Part shown: in pieces, positions 18,711-27,246 of the stretch
Position numbering within the stretch: the first letter of the stretch is position 1
Layout: each line of letters opens with the position of its first letter
NCBI GenBank assembly: GCA_021791715.1
Contig: JAJYWB010000004.1
Coordinates: forward strand, 62,001 to 126,000
Origin: Planctomycetota bacterium
GTDB lineage: Bacteria > Planctomycetota > Planctomycetia > Isosphaerales > Isosphaeraceae
Direction of reading: 5' to 3'
DNA: 64,000 nt
Made by a program: the position numbers and the translations under genes
Notes under the pieces: generated by a model
Database searches by the model: none
Seen by the model: the letters and a program-made list of their open reading frames with translations, nothing else
Told to the model about the DNA's origin: nothing

Positions 18711-19229
18711 ATGGCATACGTTAAATATCTCGACGCGTCGACCGCCGACGCGTCCGTGAAACCGATCTTCGCCGCGATCGAAGCCGAACTCGGCGTCGTT
18801 CCCAACATCTTCCGCGCGATGGCGCACGCCCCCGAAATGTTCCGCACGTTTCTCGATTTTAACGCCTCTTTGGCGACGATCGTGCTCGATCCGACGCTTC
18901 GTGAACTCGCATATATGAAAGTTTCTTTGATGAACGCGTGCCATTATTGTTTCGAGCATCATCGGATCGCGGCCGAGAAGCTCGGCGTCGACCCGCGCAA
19001 GATCGACGATCTGCCTCACTCTCTCACGAGCGACGTGTACGACGAAATCGAGCTCGACGTCCTCACATTCGCCGAGAACGTGACCGACGACGGCGAAGAC
19101 GATCCCGAACGGATCGAGCGGCTTCGATCGAAACTCGGCGAACGAGGGCTCGTCGAGTTGACGTTTATCGTCGCCCTGGCGAATCTCACCAATCGTTTCA
19201 ACCTGGCTCTCGATATCGAGCTTCCGTAA
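18711..19229 (+). CDS. Carboxymuconolactone decarboxylase/AhpD-like protein
   Basis: 172 residues from the ATG at 18711, chosen over the longer frame opening at 18585 because it has a GAGG site and begins MAYVKYLDAS, the normal family start. The catalytic-type CxxC lies in MNACHYCFEHHRIAA, with the following His that completes the AhpD-like proton relay. The C-terminal ELTFIVALANLTNRFN is also typical of the family. Such all-helical proteins act as peroxidase partners or decarboxylases; the CxxC-H arrangement favours an alkylhydroperoxidase-like redox role. It lies 21 bases upstream of yceH. Confidence 0.87.
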   Translation: MAYVKYLDASTADASVKPIFAAIEAELGVVPNIFRAMAHAPEMFRTFLDFNASLATIVLDPTLRELAYMKVSLMNACHYCFEHHRIAAEKLGVDPRKIDDLPHSLTSDVYDEIELDVLTFAENVTDDGEDDPERIERLRSKLGERGLVELTFIVALANLTNRFNLALDIELP

Positions 19230-19249
19230 GGATTGGAAAGTTTATTCGT

Positions 19250-20029
19250 ATGAGTGAGTTATTGAATCCGCAACCGAACGAGATCGCGCCTCCCGTTCTT
19301 TCGCCCGACGAGCGTCGAGTGATCGGCGTTCTCGCCGAGAAATCGCAAACGACCCCCGACGTTTACCCCCTCACGGTCGCGTCGCTCGTCACGGGATGCA
19401 ACCAGAAGTCGAATCGCGACCCGATCGTCGAATACGACGCCGACGACGTCGACGCGACGCTCGAATCGCTTCGGAAAAAAAACCTGGTGATCCGCGTGCA
19501 AACGGGGGGCCGGGTCGATCGCTGGAAGCATGCCTTGTATGATATGCTTAAGCTTTCCAAGGTTGAGATGGCTGTGATCGTTGAGCTTTTGCTCCGGGGC
19601 CCGCAGACCGAGGGGGAATTGCGCGGCAGGGCGAGCAGGATGGAGCCGATCGAAGATCTACAAACGCTGGAACAAATTCTTAAGCGTTTGGAATCGCGGC
19701 GAATGATCGTCTATTTATCGCCTCCCGAGCAAAAACGGGGCGTCGTTCTCACGCACGCGTTTTACCCTCCCGAGGAACTCGAGCGGATCAAGCGGTCGTT
19801 CGAGCACGCGCGGCGGGCTTCGATCGCTCATGAAATCGACGCCGAATCGGCCTCGGCGCTTTCGGCGCCGGCGTTGAACGCGGCTCGCGGACCCGCGGCG
19901 CGGGCCGAGGACGTCGAATCGCTTCGCTCCGAGGTCCGATCCATGCGTGAAGAGATGAACACGCTAAGGACAATTTTGGAAGCGACGCGAACCGAGCTCC
20001 GCGAGCTCAAATCGGCTCTGGGAGTTTGA
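19250..20029 (+). CDS. yceH: YceH family protein (DUF480)
   Basis: 259 residues from the ATG at 19250. The conserved start of the family is clear: LSPDERRVIGVLAEKSQTTP then YPLTVASLVTGCNQKSNRDP, followed by GRVDRWKHALYD and LLLRGPQTEGELRGRA. The fold is two winged helices, so nucleic-acid binding is likely, but no function is established. After the DUF480 core come an Ala-rich linker and a C-terminal coiled coil of about 40 residues (LRSEVRSMREEMNTLRTILE), an extension also present in other members. The stop at 20027-20029 is 5 bases before the ATG of the next gene, so co-translation is likely. Confidence 0.93.
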   Translation: MSELLNPQPNEIAPPVLSPDERRVIGVLAEKSQTTPDVYPLTVASLVTGCNQKSNRDPIVEYDADDVDATLESLRKKNLVIRVQTGGRVDRWKHALYDMLKLSKVEMAVIVELLLRGPQTEGELRGRASRMEPIEDLQTLEQILKRLESRRMIVYLSPPEQKRGVVLTHAFYPPEELERIKRSFEHARRASIAHEIDAESASALSAPALNAARGPAARAEDVESLRSEVRSMREEMNTLRTILEATRTELRELKSALGV

Positions 20030-20034
20030 TATTG

Positions 20035-23000
20035 ATGTCTGAGAACTTCGAAGCTTTGGGAGAATCCGAGCCCGATCCGATCGCCGCCGCCGCGCCCTCG
20101 GCCGATTCGGCGAAGCATCAGGAGCCCGATCCGATCGCCGACGCCGCGTCCTCGAAAGATTCGGCGATGTCGCCTGATCCCGCGTCCGAGTCTGCGTCGT
20201 CGCTTGATCCCGCGACCGCTCCCGATTCCGAGCCGAATCGAGAGCCCGAGCCCCAAATCGCGCCGGGCGCGGATTCTTCTCCCGACATAAATCGCGCGCA
20301 CTTTCGCGTTTATTGTTTGCTCAACGACGAATCTCGCGAAACCGATTCCAGGATATCGGAACATGACGCCGAATCGATCCGTTCGACGATCGTCGCCGCG
20401 TGGCATCCCTTGATTTTGGCGCATCTCGCCGAGCCTCCGCGAATCGAGAACGTCGCGTACCCCCCCTACCCCGAACGCGACGCGATTTTTCTTGTCCCTC
20501 GAAGCCAAAAACGCGCCCTTCCCGTCGATTTCCCCGCCCAGGCCGAGCAAGCAGGCGCGACCTTGATCGACGCGACCGCCGACGCGGCCGACGCCTCCAA
20601 AGCGATCCTCGACGCGTTATCGCTTAAGGATCGGTCGATCGTTCGATCGACCGAATCGGCCGTCGCCGCCGAATTCGACGACCTGGCGCGCGATTTCCAG
20701 GCGCTCGCCGCGGCTCGCTCGTGGCTCAGCGACGCGACGATCGCGATGGGACGGATCGAACGGCTCGACGTCGAAACGTTCGGCCGCGAGGTTCTCGCCG
20801 CGGCTCGCGCGTGGGTCGAAGGCGATCGAGCCGCGGTCGAATCGGGGCTTCGCGCCTCGTTTGAAATGCTCACTCAGTCGCGTGAGCATTTGTATCCGGT
20901 CGATTCCTATATTGTCGATATTTGTTTACTCGATCCCGCGACGTCCGCGGGGGCTCTCGAATCGGTTTTGGAGGCGCGGTCGCCGTTTTCGCTGATCGCT
21001 CCGGCGCGCGCGATCGAGGTTTTGGCCGAGCGCGATCCCGCGAGTTCGGCTCGGCTCAACGAGGCGATCGACGAGGGTTGGGGCGACGTCGCGGGAGGTG
21101 CATATGAAGAAATCGACGAACCTTTCGCTCCTTTCGAGTCGATTCTTTGGCAGTTTCGCCGGGCCGGAGAGGTTTATCGAAATCATCTCGACGGCCGAAC
21201 CGTCGAGACGCTGGCGCGACGAAGGTTCGCGCTTTATCCGCTTCTTCCTCAAATCGCGCGTCGCTTTCACTTTCGGTTCGGAATTCATTGGGGGCTCGAC
21301 GACGGTCGTTTTCCGACCCCGCGCGATCCCAAACGGTTGTGGGAAAGCCCCGACGCGACGAGCCTCGAATCGCTCACGCGAGTTCCCCTCGCCGCCGATC
21401 GCGCCGCGACGGGCGCCGCGTTCGCGTCGACGCTCGGCAAATCGATGAAAGACGATCATATCGCCACGATTGTTCTTGTTCATTGGCCCGATCGTGTCGC
21501 GAACTGGTATAACGATTTAATAAGAATCGGTAAATATTCGTCGGTCCTCGCGCGGCTCGTCACCCTGACCGATTATTTTCACCTGACCGATCGACCTTAC
21601 GAGTCGATTCGTCCGCGGCTCGACGATTACCGCGCGCCGTATCTCGCGCAGGCGTGCGCCGCGGGAGCGATCGACCCGATCGGTCGGAGGGTTCGCAAGG
21701 CGAAACTCCGAGCCCGCCTCGACGCTCTCGAATTCGTTTCGGCGGTCGCCTCGGCGCTTTCGGCGCCCCGCGCCGAGCTCGAAGAATCCGACCCCGATCC
21801 GCAAACGATTGAAGATCGACTCGAATCGGGAGATCTTGATTTTGCCGAGAAGGCTCTCGATCGCCAGGAATCTCCCCGCGCGCGGGCGCTGGCGCGCGCG
21901 ATCGTCGGCTTTTCCGAATCGGGCCGGCCGGGTTATCTTGTGATCAATCCCTCGTGCGTCGCCCGCCGCGCCCCGGTTCTTCTTGCCGACGCCGAGATCG
22001 ACCTTCGACCCGAGCCGCCGCTCCGCGCCGCGCAGTTTACCGAGGAGGGGGTTCGCGGGATCGTCGATCTTCCCGCGTTCGGCTTCTCCTGGGTTCCCCG
22101 CGGGAACGAATCGAACGAAACCGGCGAATTCAAAAACCCGCTCGTCGTGCATAAACATGCGCTCAGCAACGAATTTATCGAGGTCGAGATCGATTCCGCG
22201 ACGGGGGGGTTACGGAGCGTGAAGGCGCCCGGCGAGCCCTCGGCGCGTGCGGCGCAGCGGCTTGTGATCAAGGGGATCGAGCCCGGCGAAGAACGTTCCG
22301 GCGCGATCGCGATGCGCGCCGATACGATCGAGATCGATTACGCCGGCCCGGCGCTCGCTCAGTCGACCTCCAAAGGGACGATCGTCGATACTTCGAACGG
22401 TGGAACGCTTGCTCGGTTCGAACAACGCGTTCGGCTTTGGGCCGGCAGGCCGATCCTCGATCTGAATATACGAATCCAAGAACTTGATCACGATCTGATT
22501 CGGCGATTCGCCGAGGGGGATCCGTGGAAGATCGCCTTGTGCTCCAGGTGGGCGTGGCCCGATTCCGCGGCGACTTTGCGCCGATCGGGTCATTTGTGTC
22601 TTGAAACGACGAAAGCCGAGCGTCCCGAGACAGCCGACATCATCGAGATATCCACGCGCAGGAGGAGCCTTGCGATTTGCAACGGCGGCCTGGCGCATCA
22701 CGAGCGGCACGGCGACCGGATGCTCGACACGCTATTAATCGCGGGGCGAGAGACTTCGCGTTCGTTTGATTTCGCGATCGCTCTCGACGGCGAGCACGCG
22801 TTTCACGCGGCTCTTGATATGTACACTCCGGTATACGTAATTCCGACATCGGCGGGACGACCGCGTTCGGGATCTTCGGGCTGGTTGTTTCAGGTCGAGG
22901 CGAAGGGGGTCGCGGTTTTACGTGTCGGCTCGTCGGATCCATCGGGGGACGGTCGCGGCTGGGGAGTTTTCCTCGATTTGATCGAGACTTCGGGTCGACC

Positions 23001-23157
23001 GACGCGGAGCCGGATTCGCTTTTATCGCGATCCGATCTGGGCTCGGCAGGTCGATTATCGGAACGAGACGATCGTCGATCTGACGCGCGACGGCGACGCG
23101 ATTCTTGTCGATCTCACGCCTCACGAGGCTGCGCGGATCGACGTCACGCTTGGATGA
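20035..23157 (+). CDS. Very large GH38-like protein with acidic low-complexity N-terminus
   Basis: 1040 residues from the ATG at 20035. Residues 1-85 are an acidic Pro/Ser/Ala tract with EPDPIA repeats. The middle (about 90-600) has the size and helical pattern of an alpha-mannosidase core (HWPDRVANWYNDL, RIGKYSSVLAR, LTDYFHLTDRPYE), but the HxDxxW and catalytic Asp motifs of active GH38 enzymes are not visible. The C-terminal half looks like the GH38 beta-sandwich (NEFIEVEIDSATGGLRSVK near 715-735, then FEQRVRLWAGRPILDLNIRI). There is no signal peptide. It may be an inactive or divergent glycan-binding relative; function unknown. It begins 5 bases after yceH and ends 14 bases before the three-gene accessory block. 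Confidence 0.7.
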   Translation: MSENFEALGESEPDPIAAAAPSADSAKHQEPDPIADAASSKDSAMSPDPASESASSLDPATAPDSEPNREPEPQIAPGADSSPDINRAHFRVYCLLNDESRETDSRISEHDAESIRSTIVAAWHPLILAHLAEPPRIENVAYPPYPERDAIFLVPRSQKRALPVDFPAQAEQAGATLIDATADAADASKAILDALSLKDRSIVRSTESAVAAEFDDLARDFQALAAARSWLSDATIAMGRIERLDVETFGREVLAAARAWVEGDRAAVESGLRASFEMLTQSREHLYPVDSYIVDICLLDPATSAGALESVLEARSPFSLIAPARAIEVLAERDPASSARLNEAIDEGWGDVAGGAYEEIDEPFAPFESILWQFRRAGEVYRNHLDGRTVETLARRRFALYPLLPQIARRFHFRFGIHWGLDDGRFPTPRDPKRLWESPDATSLESLTRVPLAADRAATGAAFASTLGKSMKDDHIATIVLVHWPDRVANWYNDLIRIGKYSSVLARLVTLTDYFHLTDRPYESIRPRLDDYRAPYLAQACAAGAIDPIGRRVRKAKLRARLDALEFVSAVASALSAPRAELEESDPDPQTIEDRLESGDLDFAEKALDRQESPRARALARAIVGFSESGRPGYLVINPSCVARRAPVLLADAEIDLRPEPPLRAAQFTEEGVRGIVDLPAFGFSWVPRGNESNETGEFKNPLVVHKHALSNEFIEVEIDSATGGLRSVKAPGEPSARAAQRLVIKGIEPGEERSGAIAMRADTIEIDYAGPALAQSTSKGTIVDTSNGGTLARFEQRVRLWAGRPILDLNIRIQELDHDLIRRFAEGDPWKIALCSRWAWPDSAATLRRSGHLCLETTKAERPETADIIEISTRRRSLAICNGGLAHHERHGDRMLDTLLIAGRETSRSFDFAIALDGEHAFHAALDMYTPVYVIPTSAGRPRSGSSGWLFQVEAKGVAVLRVGSSDPSGDGRGWGVFLDLIETSGRPTRSRIRFYRDPIWARQVDYRNETIVDLTRDGDAILVDLTPHEAARIDVTLG

Positions 23158-23171
23158 GATAGGGAACGAAC

Positions 23172-23999
23172 ATGGCAGTATTCACCGATCTTGATAGACG
23201 TGTTTGCGAACCCCCTTTCGACAAAGCCGGCTACGACGCGCGAAGGCCGGTTTGCGACGACGTCGCCTCAAAGATGCCGATCGTTCACGTGACGGGATAT
23301 AAACGATTATTCAAGTATATTTTTATCAATGATCCACACGAGATTCCGCCGACGGATGGATCTCATTCTTTATCGTCCGGGACGCGAAAGGCCGAAGACT
23401 TACTCGGTTTCAAGCGGTCGGTATATTTCTATGCGGGGCGAGCGCATCGGAAATTCGGCAATGTGGCGCTGGCTTTTTTTGCGTGTTGTGAGGAGAATCA
23501 TACTGGTTCGGCGACGCCATTCGATTCGGGAGGTTTGGTCCATCCCAGGCGATTTATCAAGTTGAAGCTTGATTCCGATGACGAAAGCCGGCTTGTCCAA
23601 TATGGCAAAGAGTCCGTGCTATCTTTGAGTGAGTGGCGCACAGTTTTTGGCAAGATCCTCGCAGCCTATTTCGACAACGTGATTGATTATTGGAAGGGCA
23701 AGCCGAATCCTCACGATCCCGAGGGGCTTTACGAGTTGAACGACGAGTGGCGAGCCTGGACCTTTGAAGTCCGATTTTACGAAGGACAATCGATCTTCGA
23801 CCGAGCAGCCTGGTGTACGGATGAACCGTTGTGGAATAGATTGCGTCGGGATCATGATGGACAGGAGACGAAACCTCCAGGAGATCCCCCGACCGCGCTC
23901 GATCGATTTATGGAAGGTCCGGGCTTGATCATAGCGCCTGGTTCAGCGACATTTTGCGACGAAGTCGAGCGTTGGGTGAGGAAAGAAGTAGGATTATGA
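23172..23999 (+). CDS. Unrecognised protein, first gene of the KGGVGR cassette
   Basis: 275 residues; I do not recognise a family. The N-terminus is MAVFTDLDRRVCEPPFDKAG with no signal or membrane segment. The most conserved-looking core is at about 75-130: SVYFYAGRAHRKFG, then VALAFFACCEENHTG, SATPFDSGGLVHP and RFIKLKL, alternating beta strands and turns typical of an enzyme pocket. A helical middle (LSEWRTVFGKILAAYFDNVID) precedes an aromatic stretch, EWRAWTFEVRFYEGQ. The last bases overlap the next start as ATGA, so the gene is translationally coupled. As the first and catalytic-looking member of a cassette with a regulatory ATPase, it may be the effector, but that is inference. Confidence 0.75.
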   Translation: MAVFTDLDRRVCEPPFDKAGYDARRPVCDDVASKMPIVHVTGYKRLFKYIFINDPHEIPPTDGSHSLSSGTRKAEDLLGFKRSVYFYAGRAHRKFGNVALAFFACCEENHTGSATPFDSGGLVHPRRFIKLKLDSDDESRLVQYGKESVLSLSEWRTVFGKILAAYFDNVIDYWKGKPNPHDPEGLYELNDEWRAWTFEVRFYEGQSIFDRAAWCTDEPLWNRLRRDHDGQETKPPGDPPTALDRFMEGPGLIIAPGSATFCDEVERWVRKEVGL

Positions 24000-24814
24000 A
24001 ATGTATCGAAATGAATGATTTGGAAATCGTCGGTATGAACGGCGCTCCGCTCGTCGAGTGCGGTCGATCGTTGCCCGTTGCGCGGCGTAAATCCGACGGT
24101 TTTCATTGCGTACTCCAAATTCCAAAAGACGACGAGCCGATCTCTTTTGAAACTCCGGAGGAAGCTGAATCATACGCCGCGACGGGTAGATGGACGAAAA
24201 TTCAAGGAACGATTCAAATTCCGCGGTCGTGTTTCTCCGGGGACTCGGCGGGGTTTACACATCAACCTATGATGATCTTCGCCGATGATAAGTTGCTTGA
24301 TCAGGCCGATCGTCTTCCTCGTCCGGGTTCGTTCAATGGAGAACGTCTCGTCTGGCGACGTCTGGATGGTTACGACGAATCGATTCATGCGGCGTGCTGT
24401 TCCGAGGAAACGTCCGCGCGATTGCTCGACGAATGGTCGCAATTGCTCATGAAAAGATTTAACGCCTGGTATTATTATCATCGCGATCAAGATTATCTCA
24501 AGCGTCTCGCCGATTTCGCGCTCTGCGCCGCGATATCGCGAGGGCTCCGATGGAAAGCCTACCTCCGGTTCGCTTTGGTACAAGAACCTGAAAAGATCCG
24601 TCGAACGTTCGACGCATTCACCCTACGCGAGTTTCCTGATGCATCGTGGGAGAGATATAAAGAAGAGATCAAAGATCTCAATGATTTTCTGAATAATAGA
24701 ACACCTTTTGAGCATTTAAGTGTCGAAAAATCGGATGATACATCCACCGAATCGAAACTTCGAGGGATTGCCCGCGTCGCTCCCGACGACGCACCGACGA
24801 AAGCGGTAGCGTGA
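23996..24814 (+). CDS. Unrecognised protein, second gene of the KGGVGR cassette
   Basis: 272 residues from the ATG at 23996, overlapping the previous stop (ATGA); its own stop overlaps the next start (TGATG at 24812-24816). The longer frame opening at 23954 lies inside the previous gene and is rejected. No family recognised. N-terminal half is beta-rich (FHCVLQIPKDDEPISFETPEE, with TIQIPRSCFSG). The C-terminal half is helical (LLDEWSQLLMKRFNAWYYYH, then LADFALCAAISRGLRWKAYLRFALVQE). It has no signal peptide, transmembrane helix or obvious catalytic motif. It may be an adaptor or sensor between the first gene and the ATPase (inference from position only). Confidence 0.72.
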   Translation: MKCIEMNDLEIVGMNGAPLVECGRSLPVARRKSDGFHCVLQIPKDDEPISFETPEEAESYAATGRWTKIQGTIQIPRSCFSGDSAGFTHQPMMIFADDKLLDQADRLPRPGSFNGERLVWRRLDGYDESIHAACCSEETSARLLDEWSQLLMKRFNAWYYYHRDQDYLKRLADFALCAAISRGLRWKAYLRFALVQEPEKIRRTFDAFTLREFPDASWERYKEEIKDLNDFLNNRTPFEHLSVEKSDDTSTESKLRGIARVAPDDAPTKAVA

Positions 24815-26676
24815 TGATGGATACTCCTCAAATCTTTACGTTTTACAGTTTTAAAGGCGGCGTCGGTCGGAGCATGGCGCTGATCAATGTCGCGTACTCG
24901 CTGGCGTCCAAGGGACGAAACGTCTTGATCTTGGATATGGATTTGGAGGCTCCGGGGCTGAGCGGTTTTTTGCGTAGGAATCATGAAATCGGAGAGCCCG
25001 CTCGTTTCGACATGGTCGATTTGATTCGATTCGCTGCGGAATTAAGCGGTTCAATGAATCAGGCTTCCAGCGAAATCACCGCGATTTCTCTGCCTTCGCT
25101 CTCGGATATCGTCGTTTCTTTTCAACCCGATAGGAGAACCCCGGTGAAGGATGAATATATTGCGCCGGGACGTCTCGACGTGATTCCTATCGATGAAGAT
25201 CGCGATTATTATTCACGATTGAATCAGTTGGCGATCGGACATTTCGATCGGAATCGTCTGATACGGGTTGGAAACACCATTCGTCGTTGGATTAAGGACC
25301 TCGGCTTCCCGATCGAAACGCCCGAATATTACGGGCCGACGGCGAAACGATCGGTAAAGTACGATTTTGTATTCATCGATAGTCGCACGGGGGTCACCGA
25401 GGCCGGCGGTCTTTGCATCGGTCCGATATCGGATCGGCTCGTCGTATTCTGTTCGCTCAACGATCAGAACGTAGAAGGCACACGAGGGTTTTTAGAAGAA
25501 ATCGGAGTAATTCCTCCGCGGAGCCATTCGAATTCGATAGTAAATGAGCATGAAAATCCGATACCGAAAAGGATTGATACCAAGCCGACGATGATCGTAG
25601 CAAGCCCAGTCCCGATCGGCGAGATTGAATTCAAAAGAGCGCGATTGAAGATTCTTGAATCGGCGATCGGTCATGTCGACTCGGTCCTCACGTATCATCC
25701 GAGAATGAGTCTGATGGAATCGATTTTCACGCGGGATTTCCCAGAAGAGTATCTTTGCAACGAATACGAAAAGCTGACAAAGTGTATTTTGGATAGAGTC
25801 GAGTCGGATATAGACTACGTGTCGAAAATGATGCATCAAAGCGGATTATCGCCCGAGATGTCAGAGAAATTCAGAACATTTCTTACCTCATTTTCGCCGG
25901 AATCTGTTAAATTGCATATTAATGAATCAGACGAACAAATGGTATTTGATATTATTGCCTTCTTCTTATATAAGAATAGAACAATAATTAATAATGATAT
26001 TGATTATTTATTGTATGATATTATGTTGCAGAAAATGAACGTCAAAATTCCTCCCGGAATCCAAGTCTCTACGCAGAGAGACTTCGATCCGATATTGGAA
26101 AGGGCGGAGAATCTCTCTCGATGGAGTTTGAGTACTGAAGATGCAGGTTTACATAATAGTCGATACGAAACCGCATTAAAATTAATTCAATCGAGATTGG
26201 ATAAAACACCTCCTGGAGAAGGATATTTCCGAGTTTTGATCCATCGAGCTAAGATCTACATGGATCATCGACAATACGATCGAGCGATCTCAGACTGCAC
26301 AAAAATTATAGATTCGATGAACATACCTTCCGATCTGAGATCAAAAGCTTTCTTCTCCAGAGGTAAGGCGCATTTCATGCTGGGGAAAAATGCCGAAGCG
26401 ATTCTCGATTTCCAGAAATCAAGTCATTTTAATCCTAATGATAAAAAATCTCTTTTGTTTTTAATTATAGCATATTTGTTATGCGGTAAAGATCGACAAG
26501 CTGAAACGAATTTCGACCTGTTTTTACGAGTAGCGAAGCCTAACGATATTGAAGAACTGAAGTTTGAACTGAATGTTCTAAATCAAAGAAATCCTAATTA
26601 TGATGATAAGATTAAAGGGATGCTGGTTAAAATTGATCAATGGAAACCTTCCGAGGATCGGCCTCTGGTCAGATAG
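24814..26676 (+). CDS. KGGVGR-variant SIMIBI (ParA/MinD-like) ATPase with C-terminal TPRs
   Basis: 620 residues. The deviant Walker A reads FKGGVGRSMALINVAYSLA near residue 12, where ordinary ParA/MinD proteins have KGGVGKT: the P-loop lysine is replaced by Arg-Ser. Then come VLILDMDLEAPGLSG, the switch I-like region, and VFIDSRTGVTEAGG near 190, a Walker B-like segment. The central part is charged and helical. From about 450 on there are TPR-like helical pairs (RAKIYMDHRQYDRAISDCTK, then SRGKAHFMLGKNAEAILDFQ). KGGVGR ATPases are known regulators in multi-gene bacterial conflict systems, often with TPRs and separate effectors. The second half (about 25.9-26.7 kb) is distinctly AT-richer than the surrounding genome, suggesting transfer. 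Start ATG 24814 overlaps the previous stop. Confidence 0.88.
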   Translation: MMDTPQIFTFYSFKGGVGRSMALINVAYSLASKGRNVLILDMDLEAPGLSGFLRRNHEIGEPARFDMVDLIRFAAELSGSMNQASSEITAISLPSLSDIVVSFQPDRRTPVKDEYIAPGRLDVIPIDEDRDYYSRLNQLAIGHFDRNRLIRVGNTIRRWIKDLGFPIETPEYYGPTAKRSVKYDFVFIDSRTGVTEAGGLCIGPISDRLVVFCSLNDQNVEGTRGFLEEIGVIPPRSHSNSIVNEHENPIPKRIDTKPTMIVASPVPIGEIEFKRARLKILESAIGHVDSVLTYHPRMSLMESIFTRDFPEEYLCNEYEKLTKCILDRVESDIDYVSKMMHQSGLSPEMSEKFRTFLTSFSPESVKLHINESDEQMVFDIIAFFLYKNRTIINNDIDYLLYDIMLQKMNVKIPPGIQVSTQRDFDPILERAENLSRWSLSTEDAGLHNSRYETALKLIQSRLDKTPPGEGYFRVLIHRAKIYMDHRQYDRAISDCTKIIDSMNIPSDLRSKAFFSRGKAHFMLGKNAEAILDFQKSSHFNPNDKKSLLFLIIAYLLCGKDRQAETNFDLFLRVAKPNDIEELKFELNVLNQRNPNYDDKIKGMLVKIDQWKPSEDRPLVR

Positions 26677-26686
26677 CGTAATCTCC

Positions 26687-26974
26687 TCAGAATCCAGACA
26701 CCCGGGAATTGGCATATTCTGATATCATCATGATCGCAAAATTCTCAAGTTCACGACGATTTCGATAAGGAATCGTCTTCGTTATCGTATCGGTTTGTGA
26801 TGACAGGCTCGAGAGGCTCTGTCGGTCAAGTTTCACGTGGCGGTGATCTCCCAATAAAAGCCGACGATGAATACCGTTCCGAGCGACGACCATTATGTTC
26901 AATACGTTCACCGAATTGCATACATAGGCAGACATTCCCTCGGCTTTCGCGCTGATTGGTTCCGCGTCATCCAT
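26687..26974 (-). CDS. Possible small unrecognised protein
   Basis: Up to 95 residues from the ATG at 26974 (a GTG at 26992 is also in frame). It is tail to tail with the KGGVGR gene, separated by 10 bases. Composition is protein-like (SAYVCNSVNVLNIMVVARNG, ITKTIPYRNRRELENFAIMM) rather than Arg-rich shadow, but no family is recognised and no good ribosome site is visible. It may be a decayed remnant within the accessory region. Confidence 0.3.
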   Translation of the reverse strand: MDDAEPISAKAEGMSAYVCNSVNVLNIMVVARNGIHRRLLLGDHRHVKLDRQSLSSLSSQTDTITKTIPYRNRRELENFAIMMISEYANSRVSGF

Positions 26975-27081
26975 GTAATTCGCCCTCTGCACGGTACACC
27001 CCGTAATCGGGGAGGGTTTGTTTCGTTTTGTAATCAGAATCTGGATAATTCAGCCGACTGATTTTGCAATTTTACCAAAAA

Positions 27082-27110
27082 TTGTCTTGCATACACATCC
27101 TGTATATCGT
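27082..27110 (+). promoter_or_regulatory. Candidate sigma-70-like promoter
   Basis: TTGTCT (27082-27087), 17-base spacer, TATCGT (27105-27110), in an AT-rich stretch 137 bases ahead of the repeat-bearing gene at 27247. Each box matches consensus at four of six positions. Confidence 0.3.
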
Positions 27111-27246
27111 AGAATCCCCTCCAGAGATGCGTAAGGCGGGCGATAATCGCACGATCGATTCATTACGCTCGGCCTAAAAGCAAACAACAGGCGTCAGAAA
27201 TTGACAATACGCGGCAAAACTGAACCTTAACGAAAGATCGAGCACC

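Noticed and set aside
24814-26676. Chromosome-partition ParA
   Set aside because: The P-loop lysine is replaced (GGVGRS), there is no ParB or parS-like gene nearby, and a TPR tail is present.
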